Shown one piece after another: positions 17,329-30,535 of a stretch of 64,000 bases of DNA. Made by a program: the position numbers and the translations under genes. Numbering within the stretch: the first letter of the stretch is position 1; every line of letters starts with the position of its first letter. This DNA comes from Mumia sp. Pv4-285. GTDB taxonomy: Bacteria; Actinomycetota; Actinomycetes; Propionibacteriales; Nocardioidaceae. The DNA lies in NCBI RefSeq assembly GCF_041320275.1, contig NZ_CP162023.1:2170001-2234000 (forward strand), read 5' to 3'. The notes beneath the pieces were generated by a model that was given only the letters and a program-made list of their open reading frames with translations, was not told the DNA's origin and made no database searches.

Positions 17329-18591
17329 GTGACCACCCACGTCCTGGACGACCTCGAGGCGCGCGGACTCGTCGCGCACTCGACAGACCGTGACGCCCTG
17401 CGCGCCGATCTGTCCGCGGGGCCGGTCACGTTCTACGTGGGCTTCGACCCGACGGCCCCCAGCCTCCACATGGGCAACCTTCTCCAGCTGCTCACCGCCC
17501 GGCGGCTGCAGCTCGCGGGTCACCGGCCGCTGATTCTCGTCGGTGGGTCCACCGGCCTGATCGGCGACCCGCGGGACGTGGGGGAGCGGACGATGAACAG
17601 CCGCGAGACCGTCGCCGACTGGGTCGACCGGATCCGGTCGCAGGTCGAGCAGTACGTGTCGTTCGAGGGCGACAACGCCGCGCGGGTCGTCAACAACCTC
17701 GACTGGACGAAGGACGTCAACGTCATCGACTTCCTCCGTGACGTCGGGAAGCACTTCCCGGTCAACCGGATGCTCGACCGCCAGGTGGTCGCGAGCCGCC
17801 TCGAGACGGGCATCAGCTACACCGAGTTCAGCTACGTCCTGCTCCAGTCGATGGACTACCTGGAGCTCTACCGCCGGTACGGCACCTCGTTGCAGACCGG
17901 AGGCAGCGACCAGTGGGGCAACATCACCGCAGGCGTCGAGCTGATCCGGCGCGCCGAGGGTGCCAAGGTCCACGCGCTGTCCACGCCGCTGATCACGAAG
18001 GCGGACGGGACCAAGTTCGGGAAGTCGACGGGGGGAGCGCTGTGGCTCGACCCGGAGATGCTGTCGCCGTACGCCTTCTACCAGACCTGGATCCAGGCCG
18101 AGGACTCGAAGGTCGTCGAGTACCTACGCCAGTTCACCTTCCTCGGTCTCGACGAGATCGAGGAGATCGCCGCCGAGTCCGCCGAGCGCCCCGGGCTCCG
18201 CATCGCCCAGCGCCGACTCGCGGCGGAGGTGACTGCGCTGGTGCACGGGCAGGACGAGGTGACCGCTGCCGAGCAGGCGTCCGCAGCGCTGTTCGGCAGG
18301 GCGGAGCTCGTCGATCTGCCGGAGTCGACCCTGCGGGCCGCCCTCACGGAGGCCGGCTTGGTGACGGTCGAGAGCGGTACGCCCCTGGTGGACGCCTTCG
18401 TGGCCGCGGGCCTCGTCGACAGCAAGTCCGCCGCGCGCCGCGCGGTCAACGAGGGCGGTGCCTACGTCAACAACGTCCGTGTCGAGGACCCGGACACGAC
18501 GCTCGACGGGCAGCACGCCCTCCAGGGCGGGCTGGTGGTCCTCCGCAAGGGCAAGAAGTCCGTCGCGGGGGCCGAGCTGGCGAGCGCGTGA
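17329..18591 (+). CDS. tyrS: Tyrosyl-tRNA synthetase
   Basis: 420 aa class I aminoacyl-tRNA synthetase charging tRNA-Tyr. Signature 1 is PSLHMGN (HMGN 47-50, a HIGH variant). The KMSKS-type loop is K229-FGKS in KADGTKFGKSTGG. The tyrosine pocket region YTEFSYVLLQSMDYLELY and GGSDQWGNI are typical. An S4 RNA-binding domain follows at about 355-415 (SKSAARRAVNEGGAYVNN). The GTG at 17329 follows GAGGAG with good spacing. It directly precedes the rrn operon and is followed by its own hairpin. Confidence 0.97.
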   Translation: MTTHVLDDLEARGLVAHSTDRDALRADLSAGPVTFYVGFDPTAPSLHMGNLLQLLTARRLQLAGHRPLILVGGSTGLIGDPRDVGERTMNSRETVADWVDRIRSQVEQYVSFEGDNAARVVNNLDWTKDVNVIDFLRDVGKHFPVNRMLDRQVVASRLETGISYTEFSYVLLQSMDYLELYRRYGTSLQTGGSDQWGNITAGVELIRRAEGAKVHALSTPLITKADGTKFGKSTGGALWLDPEMLSPYAFYQTWIQAEDSKVVEYLRQFTFLGLDEIEEIAAESAERPGLRIAQRRLAAEVTALVHGQDEVTAAEQASAALFGRAELVDLPESTLRAALTEAGLVTVESGTPLVDAFVAAGLVDSKSAARRAVNEGGAYVNNVRVEDPDTTLDGQHALQGGLVVLRKGKKSVAGAELASA

Positions 18592-18621
18592 CCGGTCTGT
18601 CCAGACATGTCCGAGACGTCC

Positions 18622-18658
18622 GTGGGGCCCGTCGTCGCGTTGCGCCGGCGGGTCCCAC
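18622..18658 (+). terminator. Terminator hairpin after tyrS
   Basis: GTGGGGCCCG pairs with CGGGTCCCAC (10 bp, one G-U) around a 17-nt loop, 30 bp after the tyrS stop. Confidence 0.55.
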
Positions 18659-18727
18659 GTCTTCGGCCCCAAAACGCCATCTGACCTGCAGAAACGGCAC
18701 TTGTGACCCAGGGCACATCGCCTCGAT

Positions 18728-18756
18728 TTGACCGCCTGTTTACCTCCGCGTAGTGT
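18728..18756 (+). promoter_or_regulatory. Candidate rrn promoter
   Basis: TTGACC (18728-18733), a 17-bp spacer and TAGTGT (18751-18756) form a near-consensus vegetative promoter about 335 bp upstream of the 16S gene. A weaker pair TTGGGG / TAGGTT with 17-bp spacing lies at 18856-18884. Multiple promoters in this position are normal for actinobacterial rrn operons. Confidence 0.6.
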
Positions 18757-18948
18757 TCTTCTTGTTGCCGGGGACGGCGGTGGGCAAGGCCTTGTGGGTC
18801 GGGTTCGCGGTCCTGGTTGACTTATCTTCCTTCTCTTTCGGAGTCACCGCCCTGTTTGGGGTGTTGTGGTTGTTCTGGTAGGTTGGGGGGTCGCGCCTTG
18901 GTCTGGGGTCTCCTTGTGTGGGGGGTTCTGGGTTTTGTGTGTCTGATG

Positions 18949-18968
18949 TTTGAGAACTCAACAGTGTG
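18949..18968 (+). promoter_or_regulatory. rRNA leader antitermination/processing box
   Basis: TTTGAGAACTCAACAGTGTG is the conserved leader element found before 16S genes of high-GC Gram-positives. A diverged copy, TTTGAGAACTTCACAGTGG, occurs before the 23S gene at 20962-20980. Confidence 0.7.
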
Positions 18969-18992
18969 TTAAAAGTCGACGAGATAATCAGT

Positions 18993-19033
18993 ATGACCTG
19001 TTTGGTCATTTTTCCGTGACAAATTATTTGTCA
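18993..19033 (+). other. Two hairpins in the rRNA leader, one terminator-like
   Basis: ATGACC-TGTTT-GGTCAT (18993-19009) is followed at once by TTTTT, the form of an intrinsic terminator. Then TGACAAA-TTA-TTTGTCA (19017-19033) is a perfect 7-bp dyad. This stretch is AT-rich compared with its surroundings. The first hairpin would need antitermination to be passed, or may be a processing structure. Confidence 0.5.
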
Positions 19034-19089
19034 GCAAATAGTTAGTCCGGGTTTGAAGTTTTTGTTGTGCCCAGCTTTTGGTTGGGTTT

Positions 19090-24127
<5,038 letters not shown>

Positions 24128-24191
24128 TACACACACTTCAACGACACTCAAATGCGTCCACTGTGAGGTTCTGGGACCACAACCCAGAACC
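24128..24191 (+). other. 23S processing stalk, 3' arm
   Basis: Complement of 20947-21006; contains GCGTCCACTGTGA and CCACAACCC, which pair with the 5' arm. Confidence 0.75.
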
Positions 24192-24239
24192 AAAACAAAA
24201 TAGCAACACCATGTTTTGGTCCAGTTGTAACCCCACAGG

Positions 24240-24357
24240 GTTACGGCGGCCATGGCGAAGGGGAAACACCCGGCAACATTCCGAACCCGGAAGTTAAGCC
24301 CTTCAGCGCCGATGGTACTGCACGGGAGACTGTGTGGGAGAGTAGGACGCCGCCGGA
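24240..24357 (+). rRNA. rrf: 5S ribosomal RNA
   Basis: About 118 nt: GTTACGGCGGCCATGGCGAA at the 5' end, CCGAACCCGGAAGTTAAGCC in loop B/helix III, and AGTAGGACGCCGCCGGAC at the 3' end closing helix I with the 5' GGCGGC. It lies about 110 nt after the 23S gene. Confidence 0.95.
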
Positions 24358-24367
24358 CAACACTTCA

Positions 24368-24403
24368 GCTGAAGGCCGTCACCACCAGGTGACGGCCTTC
24401 AGC
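24368..24403. terminator. rrn operon terminator, likely bidirectional
   Basis: Perfect 16-bp stem GCTGAAGGCCGTCACC / GGTGACGGCCTTCAGC with an ACCA loop, then CATTTCTGCATTCATTC. It lies 16 bp from the stop of the convergent DUF1015 gene, so it can serve both. Confidence 0.85.
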
Positions 24404-24418
24404 CATTTCTGCATTCAT

Positions 24419-25519
24419 TCATGCCCAGGACCGCATGACCATGCCGACCCTCGGCTTCGGCCTGAACCACGACGACTTGTGCGGCAGCAGTCGACCCGTC
24501 GTCGCCGCGCGGGTGACGGTCGCGAGGGTCGGGGTCGAGAGAAGCAGGGCCACGCCGCCTCCCGATGCGACGGCCCGTGCAGCCGTCTCGAGGTCCGGCT
24601 CGTACGCCACCGCCTCCGACTCGAGGCCGTGATGGGGGGTGAAGACGTCCTCAACCCAGCACGGGGAGCACTCGTACGGGTCGACGCCGAGGAACCGGCG
24701 GCCGTCCGTGAGGACGCAACGCGACTCGCCCTCGGCGACGAAGCGCGTGGCATCGGGCTCACCGGCGAGGTCGACGACTGGGAGCGGAAGGCCCTTCACG
24801 GCTTCGTCGAGGTCGATGGACGACACCACGCGGTGTATCGGACCCACTGTGAGGGCCGGGGGATCGACGACCAGGGTCAGTGCGAGCCGTCCCGCCCGCT
24901 CGTAGGCCGTGCGCCAGGCGGCGTACCGGTGGTGTCCGTCGGCGATGACGAGCGGCTGGCTGTCGAGGCGTGCCGCGATGCGCTCGATCGCCTGCGACTC
25001 GGTGATGGCCCACACCTCGTCCGTTCGTCCTCCGTCCTCGGCGATGCGGTCCGGGGGCCGGTCGAGCACGCCCTCGAGGAGCGGCGCGACCGGCTCACCC
25101 GTCGTGTAGGCGGTGATCGGCTCCCACTGCGCCTGCGTCGCCTCCGCCAGGCGGGCCTGCCGGATCGCGTACGCGGCGATCACGTCCTCGTGCGGGCGGA
25201 GGCGTCCGGCGTCCAGGTCGACGAGGACGACGACACCGAGTGCCTGATGGCCGTCGTGGGTGAGCCGGTACGCGTAGAACGCAGGCTCTTCGTCGGTGGT
25301 GAGGACACCGTCGGTGAACCAGGTGCGAGCGGTCTCGGCCGCGCGCGCCGGCGCGTCGTCGCGAAAGGCGGGCTCGAGCAGGCGCAGGACGTGGTGCTCG
25401 GGAAGGGTCGACGGAAGGTCGGCCCAGCCGACCGACGGGACGTACGTGCGGGCGGAGACCGCCGGCGCACCACCGTCGAAACCCACAGCCCGGAAGGGCA
25501 CGATCGCGCCGTTGTCCAC
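24419..25519 (-). CDS. DUF1015 family protein
   Basis: 366 aa. Conserved family blocks are visible: ADGHHRYAAWRT near the centre and the C-terminal HKSSWFRPKPRVGMVMR, plus EPAFYAYRLTHDG and AYAIRQARLAEATQAQWEPI. The family is broadly conserved and a role in D-amino-acid or serine phosphorylation has been proposed for some members; no function is asserted here. GTG at 25519 is chosen because it leaves a 43-bp divergent gap to the NagD-like gene and begins with a plausible VDNGAIVPFRAVGF strand. An upstream frame to 25573 would overlap that gene. Confidence 0.85.
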   Translation of the reverse strand: MDNGAIVPFRAVGFDGGAPAVSARTYVPSVGWADLPSTLPEHHVLRLLEPAFRDDAPARAAETARTWFTDGVLTTDEEPAFYAYRLTHDGHQALGVVVLVDLDAGRLRPHEDVIAAYAIRQARLAEATQAQWEPITAYTTGEPVAPLLEGVLDRPPDRIAEDGGRTDEVWAITESQAIERIAARLDSQPLVIADGHHRYAAWRTAYERAGRLALTLVVDPPALTVGPIHRVVSSIDLDEAVKGLPLPVVDLAGEPDATRFVAEGESRCVLTDGRRFLGVDPYECSPCWVEDVFTPHHGLESEAVAYEPDLETAARAVASGGGVALLLSTPTLATVTRAATTGRLLPHKSSWFRPKPRVGMVMRSWA

Positions 25520-25562
25520 CGGTGCATCGTAGGCCAGGTCTCCTGCCCCTACGCTGGTCGCG

Positions 25563-26684
25563 ATGCCCGACAACGCGACTCGACCCCATGATCACGCCCC
25601 CTCGTCGCCCGACGACCGCCGTCGGGCGGTCGAGCGCCTGCACGACCGCAGCGGCCCGCTCCGTGACGGATACGACGTGGCCATGCTCGATCTCGACGGT
25701 GTGGTCTACCGCGGGGACGACGCGATCGATCACGTGTCGGAGAGCCTCGAGGCCGCCCGGGCGGCGGGTGTCCGGCTCGCGTACGTCACCAACAACGCCG
25801 CTCGCACGCCCGACGCGGTCGTCGCGAAGCTGCGCGGACTCGGGATGCCGACGGAGGACGACGCGGTCGTCACCTCGGCGCAGGCCGCTGGTCGCCTGGT
25901 TGCCGGGCTCGTCGAACCCCGTTCCCGCGTGCTGGTCGTCGGTGGCGAAGGGCTCCAGAAGGCGGTCGAGGAGCACGGTCTCGTCCCGGTCGCGTCCGCC
26001 GACGACGGTCCCGACGCGGTGGTGCAGGGCTTCTCGCCAGACCTCCGCTGGGCGCAGCTGGCGGAGGGCGCGTACGCGGTGGCACGGGGCATCCCGTGGG
26101 TCGCCAGCAACACGGACGGCTCCATCCCGACCGCGCGTGGTCTCGCTCCGGGCAACGGCACCCTGGTCGCCGCGATCGCGACGGCCACGGGCGGTGTCCC
26201 GCAGGTCGCCGGCAAGCCGTACGCTCCGCTCTTCGACGAGACCGTCCTCCGCGTCGGCGGGTCGCGTCCGCTGGTGGTCGGCGACCGGCTGGACACCGAC
26301 ATCGAGGGTGCCAACAACGTGGGCGCCGACAGCCTGCTCGTCCTCACAGGTGTCACGGACCTCGACGCGCTGATGACGGCTCCGCCGCCGTCACGCCCGA
26401 CCTACGTGGCCCCCGACCTGCGGGCGCTCGCGCTCCCGCACCCGCCGGTCGACGTCGAGGCAGAGGCAGCACGGTGCGGCAGCCATGCCGTCCTCGTCGC
26501 CGACGGGGCGCTGCTAGTGGACGGGGCAGGGCTGGCCGCCGACGACCACGAAGCAGCAGTCGAGCTGCTGCGCGCCGCCGTGGCGCTGGCCTGGCACCGG
26601 CGCGACGAGATCGCGGGGGAGTCGTCGCGACGCCTCGACCTCGCCGCGATCCGCTCCGCGCTGGAGCCCTGGGGAGTGCGATGA
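25563..26684 (+). CDS. HAD-IIA family phosphatase (NagD-like)
   Basis: 373 aa. HAD motif I is DLDGVVYRG with Asp43 and Asp45; motif II is YVTNNAARTP (TNN typical of subfamily IIA, p-nitrophenylphosphatase/NagD/glycerol-phosphate phosphatase). Motif III/IV is GKPYAPLFDETV followed by VVGDRLDTDIEGANN with the acidic pair. There is a C-terminal extension of about 85 residues beyond the core, as is common in actinobacterial homologues next to tlyA. The substrate is unknown; 2-phosphoglycolate or glycerol phosphate are possibilities for the subfamily. Confidence 0.9.
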   Translation: MPDNATRPHDHAPSSPDDRRRAVERLHDRSGPLRDGYDVAMLDLDGVVYRGDDAIDHVSESLEAARAAGVRLAYVTNNAARTPDAVVAKLRGLGMPTEDDAVVTSAQAAGRLVAGLVEPRSRVLVVGGEGLQKAVEEHGLVPVASADDGPDAVVQGFSPDLRWAQLAEGAYAVARGIPWVASNTDGSIPTARGLAPGNGTLVAAIATATGGVPQVAGKPYAPLFDETVLRVGGSRPLVVGDRLDTDIEGANNVGADSLLVLTGVTDLDALMTAPPPSRPTYVAPDLRALALPHPPVDVEAEAARCGSHAVLVADGALLVDGAGLAADDHEAAVELLRAAVALAWHRRDEIAGESSRRLDLAAIRSALEPWGVR

Positions 26685-26712
26685 TCGAGCCGGTGGAACG
26701 AAGGAGCGCGAG

Positions 26713-26991
26713 ATGACCGACGACGGACCCGAGAACCCGGCCGCACCGAGGCCTCCCGTCCCCGGCCCGCCTCGCCCGCGGCCCCCGACGGCCCCTCCCG
26801 CGCCCGCAGCGCCTGACGCCGGAGCGGGCGAGCCTCCCGCCGCCGACCCGAGGGTCGAAGCCGTGCTGGCCGACCTCGAGAAGCTCGCCGAGCTTCCCGT
26901 GTCGGAGCACCTCGCCGTGTACGAGCAGGTTCACGCGAAGCTCCGCGACGTGCTGCAGTCGGCCGGCCAGGACCGCCCGAGCGCCTCGTGA
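26713..26991 (+). CDS. Small conserved Pro-rich hypothetical protein
   Basis: 92 aa. The first 50 residues are Pro/Ala-rich and probably disordered. The last 40 form a predicted helix pair (RVEAVLADLEKLAELPVSEH, then LAVYEQVHAKLRDVL). It has AAGGAG before its ATG and overlaps tlyA by four bases. A small protein of this form sits between the HAD phosphatase and tlyA in many actinobacteria. No function is known to me. Confidence 0.8.
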   Translation: MTDDGPENPAAPRPPVPGPPRPRPPTAPPAPAAPDAGAGEPPAADPRVEAVLADLEKLAELPVSEHLAVYEQVHAKLRDVLQSAGQDRPSAS

Positions 26992-27821
26992 GCCGTCGGA
27001 TCCGCCTGGACGCCGAGCTCGTACGCCGTGGGCTCGCGCGGTCGCGCGAGCAGGCCAGCGACCTGATCGCTGCAGGCCGTGTCACCGTCGACGGCGCCAC
27101 GGCTGCCAAGGCGGCGACGCAGATCACGACCGACCAGGCGGTCGTCGTACGGGACGCGGAGAACGATCCGGGCTATGCATCGCGTGGCGCCTACAAGCTG
27201 CTCGGAGCGCTCGAGGCGTTCGAGCCGCAGGGACTGGCCGTCGAGGGGCGGCGCTGCCTCGACGCCGGTGCGTCGACCGGTGGGTTCACCGATGTGCTGC
27301 TGCGACGCGGCGTGCGTGAGGTGGTCGCCGTCGACGTCGGGTACGGCCAGCTGGTCTGGGCGCTGCAGCAGGATCCCCGAGTGGCCGTCCACGACCGTAC
27401 GAACGTGCGCGAGCTCGACCCCGACACCATCGGCGGGCCGGTCGACCTCGTGGTGTCGGACCTGTCGTTCATCTCGCTCACCCTCGTGATGCCGGCGCTC
27501 GCCCGGGTCTGCGCCGCCGACGGCGACATGGTCCTGATGGTCAAGCCGCAGTTCGAGGTCGGCAAGGACCGGGTCGGCAGGAAGGGTGTCGTACGCGACC
27601 CGGAGCTTCACGTGGAGGCCGTCCTCGGCGTCTGCCACGCCGCCGAGCAGGCGGGTTGGGGCACTCGTGCGGTCGCCGCGAGCCCGTTGCCCGGACCCAC
27701 CGGCAACGTCGAGTACTTTGGGTGGTTCCGGCAGGACGCCCCGCCGGTCGCCGAGGACGCGGTCCGCGCGGCGGTGGCCCAGGGGCCGTTGGGATCACCG
27801 AACGGACGGGAGCACCAGTGA
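26988..27821 (+). CDS. tlyA: TlyA family rRNA (cytidine-2'-O)-methyltransferase
   Basis: 277 aa. N-terminal S4 RNA-binding domain (about 4-62; RIRLDAELVRRGLARSREQA) and an FtsJ/RrmJ-like SAM methyltransferase domain. SAM motif I is CLDAGASTGGFTDVLL near residues 87-102; VSDLSFISLTLVMP and LMVKPQFEVGKD carry the catalytic Asp/Lys residues. In mycobacteria TlyA methylates 16S and 23S rRNA and sets capreomycin sensitivity. GTG start at 26988, GTGA overlap; the stop overlaps nadK. Confidence 0.93.
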   Translation: MSRRIRLDAELVRRGLARSREQASDLIAAGRVTVDGATAAKAATQITTDQAVVVRDAENDPGYASRGAYKLLGALEAFEPQGLAVEGRRCLDAGASTGGFTDVLLRRGVREVVAVDVGYGQLVWALQQDPRVAVHDRTNVRELDPDTIGGPVDLVVSDLSFISLTLVMPALARVCAADGDMVLMVKPQFEVGKDRVGRKGVVRDPELHVEAVLGVCHAAEQAGWGTRAVAASPLPGPTGNVEYFGWFRQDAPPVAEDAVRAAVAQGPLGSPNGREHQ

Positions 27822-28777
27822 GCACCGAACGACGCGTGCTGATCCTCGCCCACACCGGACGCGACGAGGCCAGCAAGATCGCGGCCGAGTTCGCGCGGGC
27901 GATCGTGGCCGAGGGCATCATCGTGCGTGTCGTCGTCGAGGACGCGCCGGCCCTCGAACGCTGGGGCCTGCCGGAGGCGGAGGTCGTCCCCGTCGATCCC
28001 GAGGCCGGTGCCGGCTGCGAGCTGGCGGTGGTGTTCGGTGGCGACGGCACCTTGCTGCGGGCGGCCGAGCTGGTCCGTGAGTGCGGCACGCCGCTCGTCG
28101 GCGTGAACCTCGGGCACGTCGGCTTCCTCGCCGAGGCCGACGTCGACGACCTCGACCACACGGTCCGCCGGGTCGTCGACCGCGAGTACACGGTCGAGGA
28201 GCGGATGACCGTCGATGCGCGGGTCTTCGTCGACGACCAGGAGGTCGCGCGCAGCTGGGCTCTCAACGAGGCCGCGGTCGAGAAGGCGTCGCGCGAGCGG
28301 ATGCTCGAGGTCGTCGTGGCGATCGACGACCGGCCGGTCTCGCGCTGGGGCTGCGACGGCATCGTCTGCGCGACCCCGACCGGGTCCACCGCCTACAACT
28401 TCAGCGCCGGCGGACCGGTGGTGTGGCCCGAGGTGCAGGCGCTGCTCATGGTGCCGATCAGCGCGCACGCCCTGTTCGCGCGGCCGATGGTCGTCTCGCC
28501 GACGTCGCTGCTCGCGATCCAGGTCATCCCCGAGGCTCCTGCCTCCGGGGTGCTGTGGTGCGACGGTCGCCGGACGTACGACCTCCCGCCGGGCGCGCGC
28601 GTCGAGGTGAGGCAGGGCGAGAAGCACATCCGCCTCGCCCGCCTCCACCAGGCGCCGTTCACCGACCGTCTGGTCCGCAAGTTCGACCTGCCGGTCACCG
28701 GGTGGCGCGGAGCGGCGGCGCAGCGCAGGAGCGAGCGGGATGCCCTCGAGCGACGTCCCGACCCCGAGGAGGGCTGA
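27818..28777 (+). CDS. nadK: NAD kinase
   Basis: 319 aa. It phosphorylates NAD to NADP. GGDGTLLRAAEL (74-85) is the ATP-binding signature, followed by NLGHVGFLAEAD. The conserved NE and DG segments are SWALNEAAVEKAS and WGCDGIVCATPTGSTAYN. The C-terminal tail of about 25 residues is basic. The GTG at 27818 overlaps the tlyA stop. The nadK-recN order after tlyA is standard in actinobacteria. Confidence 0.95.
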   Translation: MSTERRVLILAHTGRDEASKIAAEFARAIVAEGIIVRVVVEDAPALERWGLPEAEVVPVDPEAGAGCELAVVFGGDGTLLRAAELVRECGTPLVGVNLGHVGFLAEADVDDLDHTVRRVVDREYTVEERMTVDARVFVDDQEVARSWALNEAAVEKASRERMLEVVVAIDDRPVSRWGCDGIVCATPTGSTAYNFSAGGPVVWPEVQALLMVPISAHALFARPMVVSPTSLLAIQVIPEAPASGVLWCDGRRTYDLPPGARVEVRQGEKHIRLARLHQAPFTDRLVRKFDLPVTGWRGAAAQRRSERDALERRPDPEEG

Positions 28778-28782
28778 TCGAC

Positions 28783-30486
28783 GTGTGGCACGAGATCCGG
28801 CTGTCGTCGCTGGGCGTGATCGCGGACGCCGAGCTCGAGCTCGGCGCGGGCCTGACCGTCCTCACCGGCGAGACCGGCGCCGGCAAGACGATGGTCGTGA
28901 CGGCCCTGGGGCTGCTCCGCGGAGCACGTGCCGACGCGGGGCTGGTACGCCACGGTGCCGACCGTCTCCGGGTCGAGGCCACCGTGGACGTCGGGGGCCT
29001 CCCTGCCGTCAGGGACCTCCTCGACGAGACGCCGGCAGAGACCGACGGCGACGACCTGGTGCTCGCCCGCACGATCGGCAAGGACGGTCGCTCCCGCGCG
29101 TACCTCGGCGGCGCGTCGGTCCCGGCCGGCATGCTTGCACGGCTCAGCGAGCAGCTGGTGGCGGTCCACGGGCAGTCCGACCAGCACCGGCTCCTCCAGG
29201 CGGGAGCCCAGCGAGACGCGCTCGACCGCTTCGGTGACGTGGGCAAGGCGCTTGCCTCGTACCGGCCGGCGTACACGCGCCTGGTCGAGAGCCGGCGCGA
29301 GCTCGAGGAGCTCACGTCGGCGAGCCAGGAGCGGGCCCGTGAGCTGGACGTCCTCGTGTTCGGCCTCGACGAGATCGCCCAGGTGGCCCCTGAGGAGGGT
29401 GAGGACGACGCGCTCCGGATCGAGGAGAGCCGCCTCGCCCATGCCGAGTCGCTGGTCCTCGCGGCGGCCGAGGCGCACGGCCTGCTCTCCGACACCGACG
29501 ACGCGGCGGACGTGCTCGACCTCCTCGGCCGGGCGAGCAGCCTCCTCGACGGTGTCCGCGAGCACGATCCGGCGCTCGACGCGCAGGCACGGCGCCTTGA
29601 CGAGGTCCGGTTCACCGTCAGCGACGTGGCCGGTGAGCTCGCGTCGTACGCCGACGGCGTCGAGGTCGACCCTGCTCGGCTGGCTGCGGTGTCCGAACGC
29701 CGTGCGGCGCTGGCCGGACTGACCCGCAAGTACGGGCCGGCGCTGTCCGACGTCCTGGCCTGGTCCGACGACGCACGGGCACGGGCGGCGGCACTTCAAG
29801 GCGACGACGGCCGGATCGCCGAGCTGACCGAGGAGATCGCGCAGCTCGAGCGCGATCTGCTCGCCCAGGCAGCGGAGATCACCGCGCTCCGCCAGGAGTC
29901 GGCCGTACGCCTCGCCGCCGAGGTCGGCGCGGAGCTGGAGGCGTTGGCGATGCCGCACGCGCGCATCGAGGTGGCCGTCCGCGCTCCCGAGACGCCCGAG
30001 CCCTCCGACCTCGGCCCGGACGGCACCGACGTGGTCGAGCTCCTGCTGGCAGCCAACGCCGGCGCGGCACCGCGCCCGCTCGCCAAGGGTGCGAGCGGCG
30101 GTGAGCTCTCGCGGGTGATGCTGGCGCTCGAGGTCGTCCTCGCCGACAAGGCGAGCGTCCCGACGTTCGTGTTCGACGAGGTCGACGCAGGCATCGGTGG
30201 CCGGGCCGCGATCGAGGTGGGCCGTCGTCTCGCCCGGCTCGCGTCGGGTGCTCAGGTGCTCGTGGTGACGCACCTGCCGCAGGTGGCGGCGTTCGGCGAC
30301 CGCCACTACCACGTGCTGAAGTCCGACGACGGCACGGTGACGACGAGCGGCGTCGCGCTGCTCGACGACGACGCCCGGGTGGCCGAGCTCTCTCGGATGC
30401 TCGCCGGGCTGGAAGGCTCCGCGACGGCGGAGGCCCACGCGCGCGAGCTGGTCGCACTGGCCGCGGAGGACCGGGCGCTGCGCTGA
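28783..30486 (+). CDS. recN: DNA repair protein RecN
   Basis: 567 aa SMC-like ATPase for double-strand-break repair. Walker A GETGAGKT (29-36) is near the N-terminus. A long coiled-coil-rich centre (SRRELEELTSASQERARELD, EEIAQLERDLLAQAAEITAL) follows. The C-terminal half of the ATPase has the signature KGASGGELSRVMLALEVVL (from about 435) and Walker B FVFDEVDAGIGG. GTG at 28783, five bases after the nadK stop, aligns with the usual WHEIRLSSLGVI start. Confidence 0.95.
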   Translation: MWHEIRLSSLGVIADAELELGAGLTVLTGETGAGKTMVVTALGLLRGARADAGLVRHGADRLRVEATVDVGGLPAVRDLLDETPAETDGDDLVLARTIGKDGRSRAYLGGASVPAGMLARLSEQLVAVHGQSDQHRLLQAGAQRDALDRFGDVGKALASYRPAYTRLVESRRELEELTSASQERARELDVLVFGLDEIAQVAPEEGEDDALRIEESRLAHAESLVLAAAEAHGLLSDTDDAADVLDLLGRASSLLDGVREHDPALDAQARRLDEVRFTVSDVAGELASYADGVEVDPARLAAVSERRAALAGLTRKYGPALSDVLAWSDDARARAAALQGDDGRIAELTEEIAQLERDLLAQAAEITALRQESAVRLAAEVGAELEALAMPHARIEVAVRAPETPEPSDLGPDGTDVVELLLAANAGAAPRPLAKGASGGELSRVMLALEVVLADKASVPTFVFDEVDAGIGGRAAIEVGRRLARLASGAQVLVVTHLPQVAAFGDRHYHVLKSDDGTVTTSGVALLDDDARVAELSRMLAGLEGSATAEAHARELVALAAEDRALR

Positions 30487-30535
30487 CACGCCGGGGTGTC
30501 GCGGGTGCGCGGATCGCCCCGGGACGGGTGGCAGC

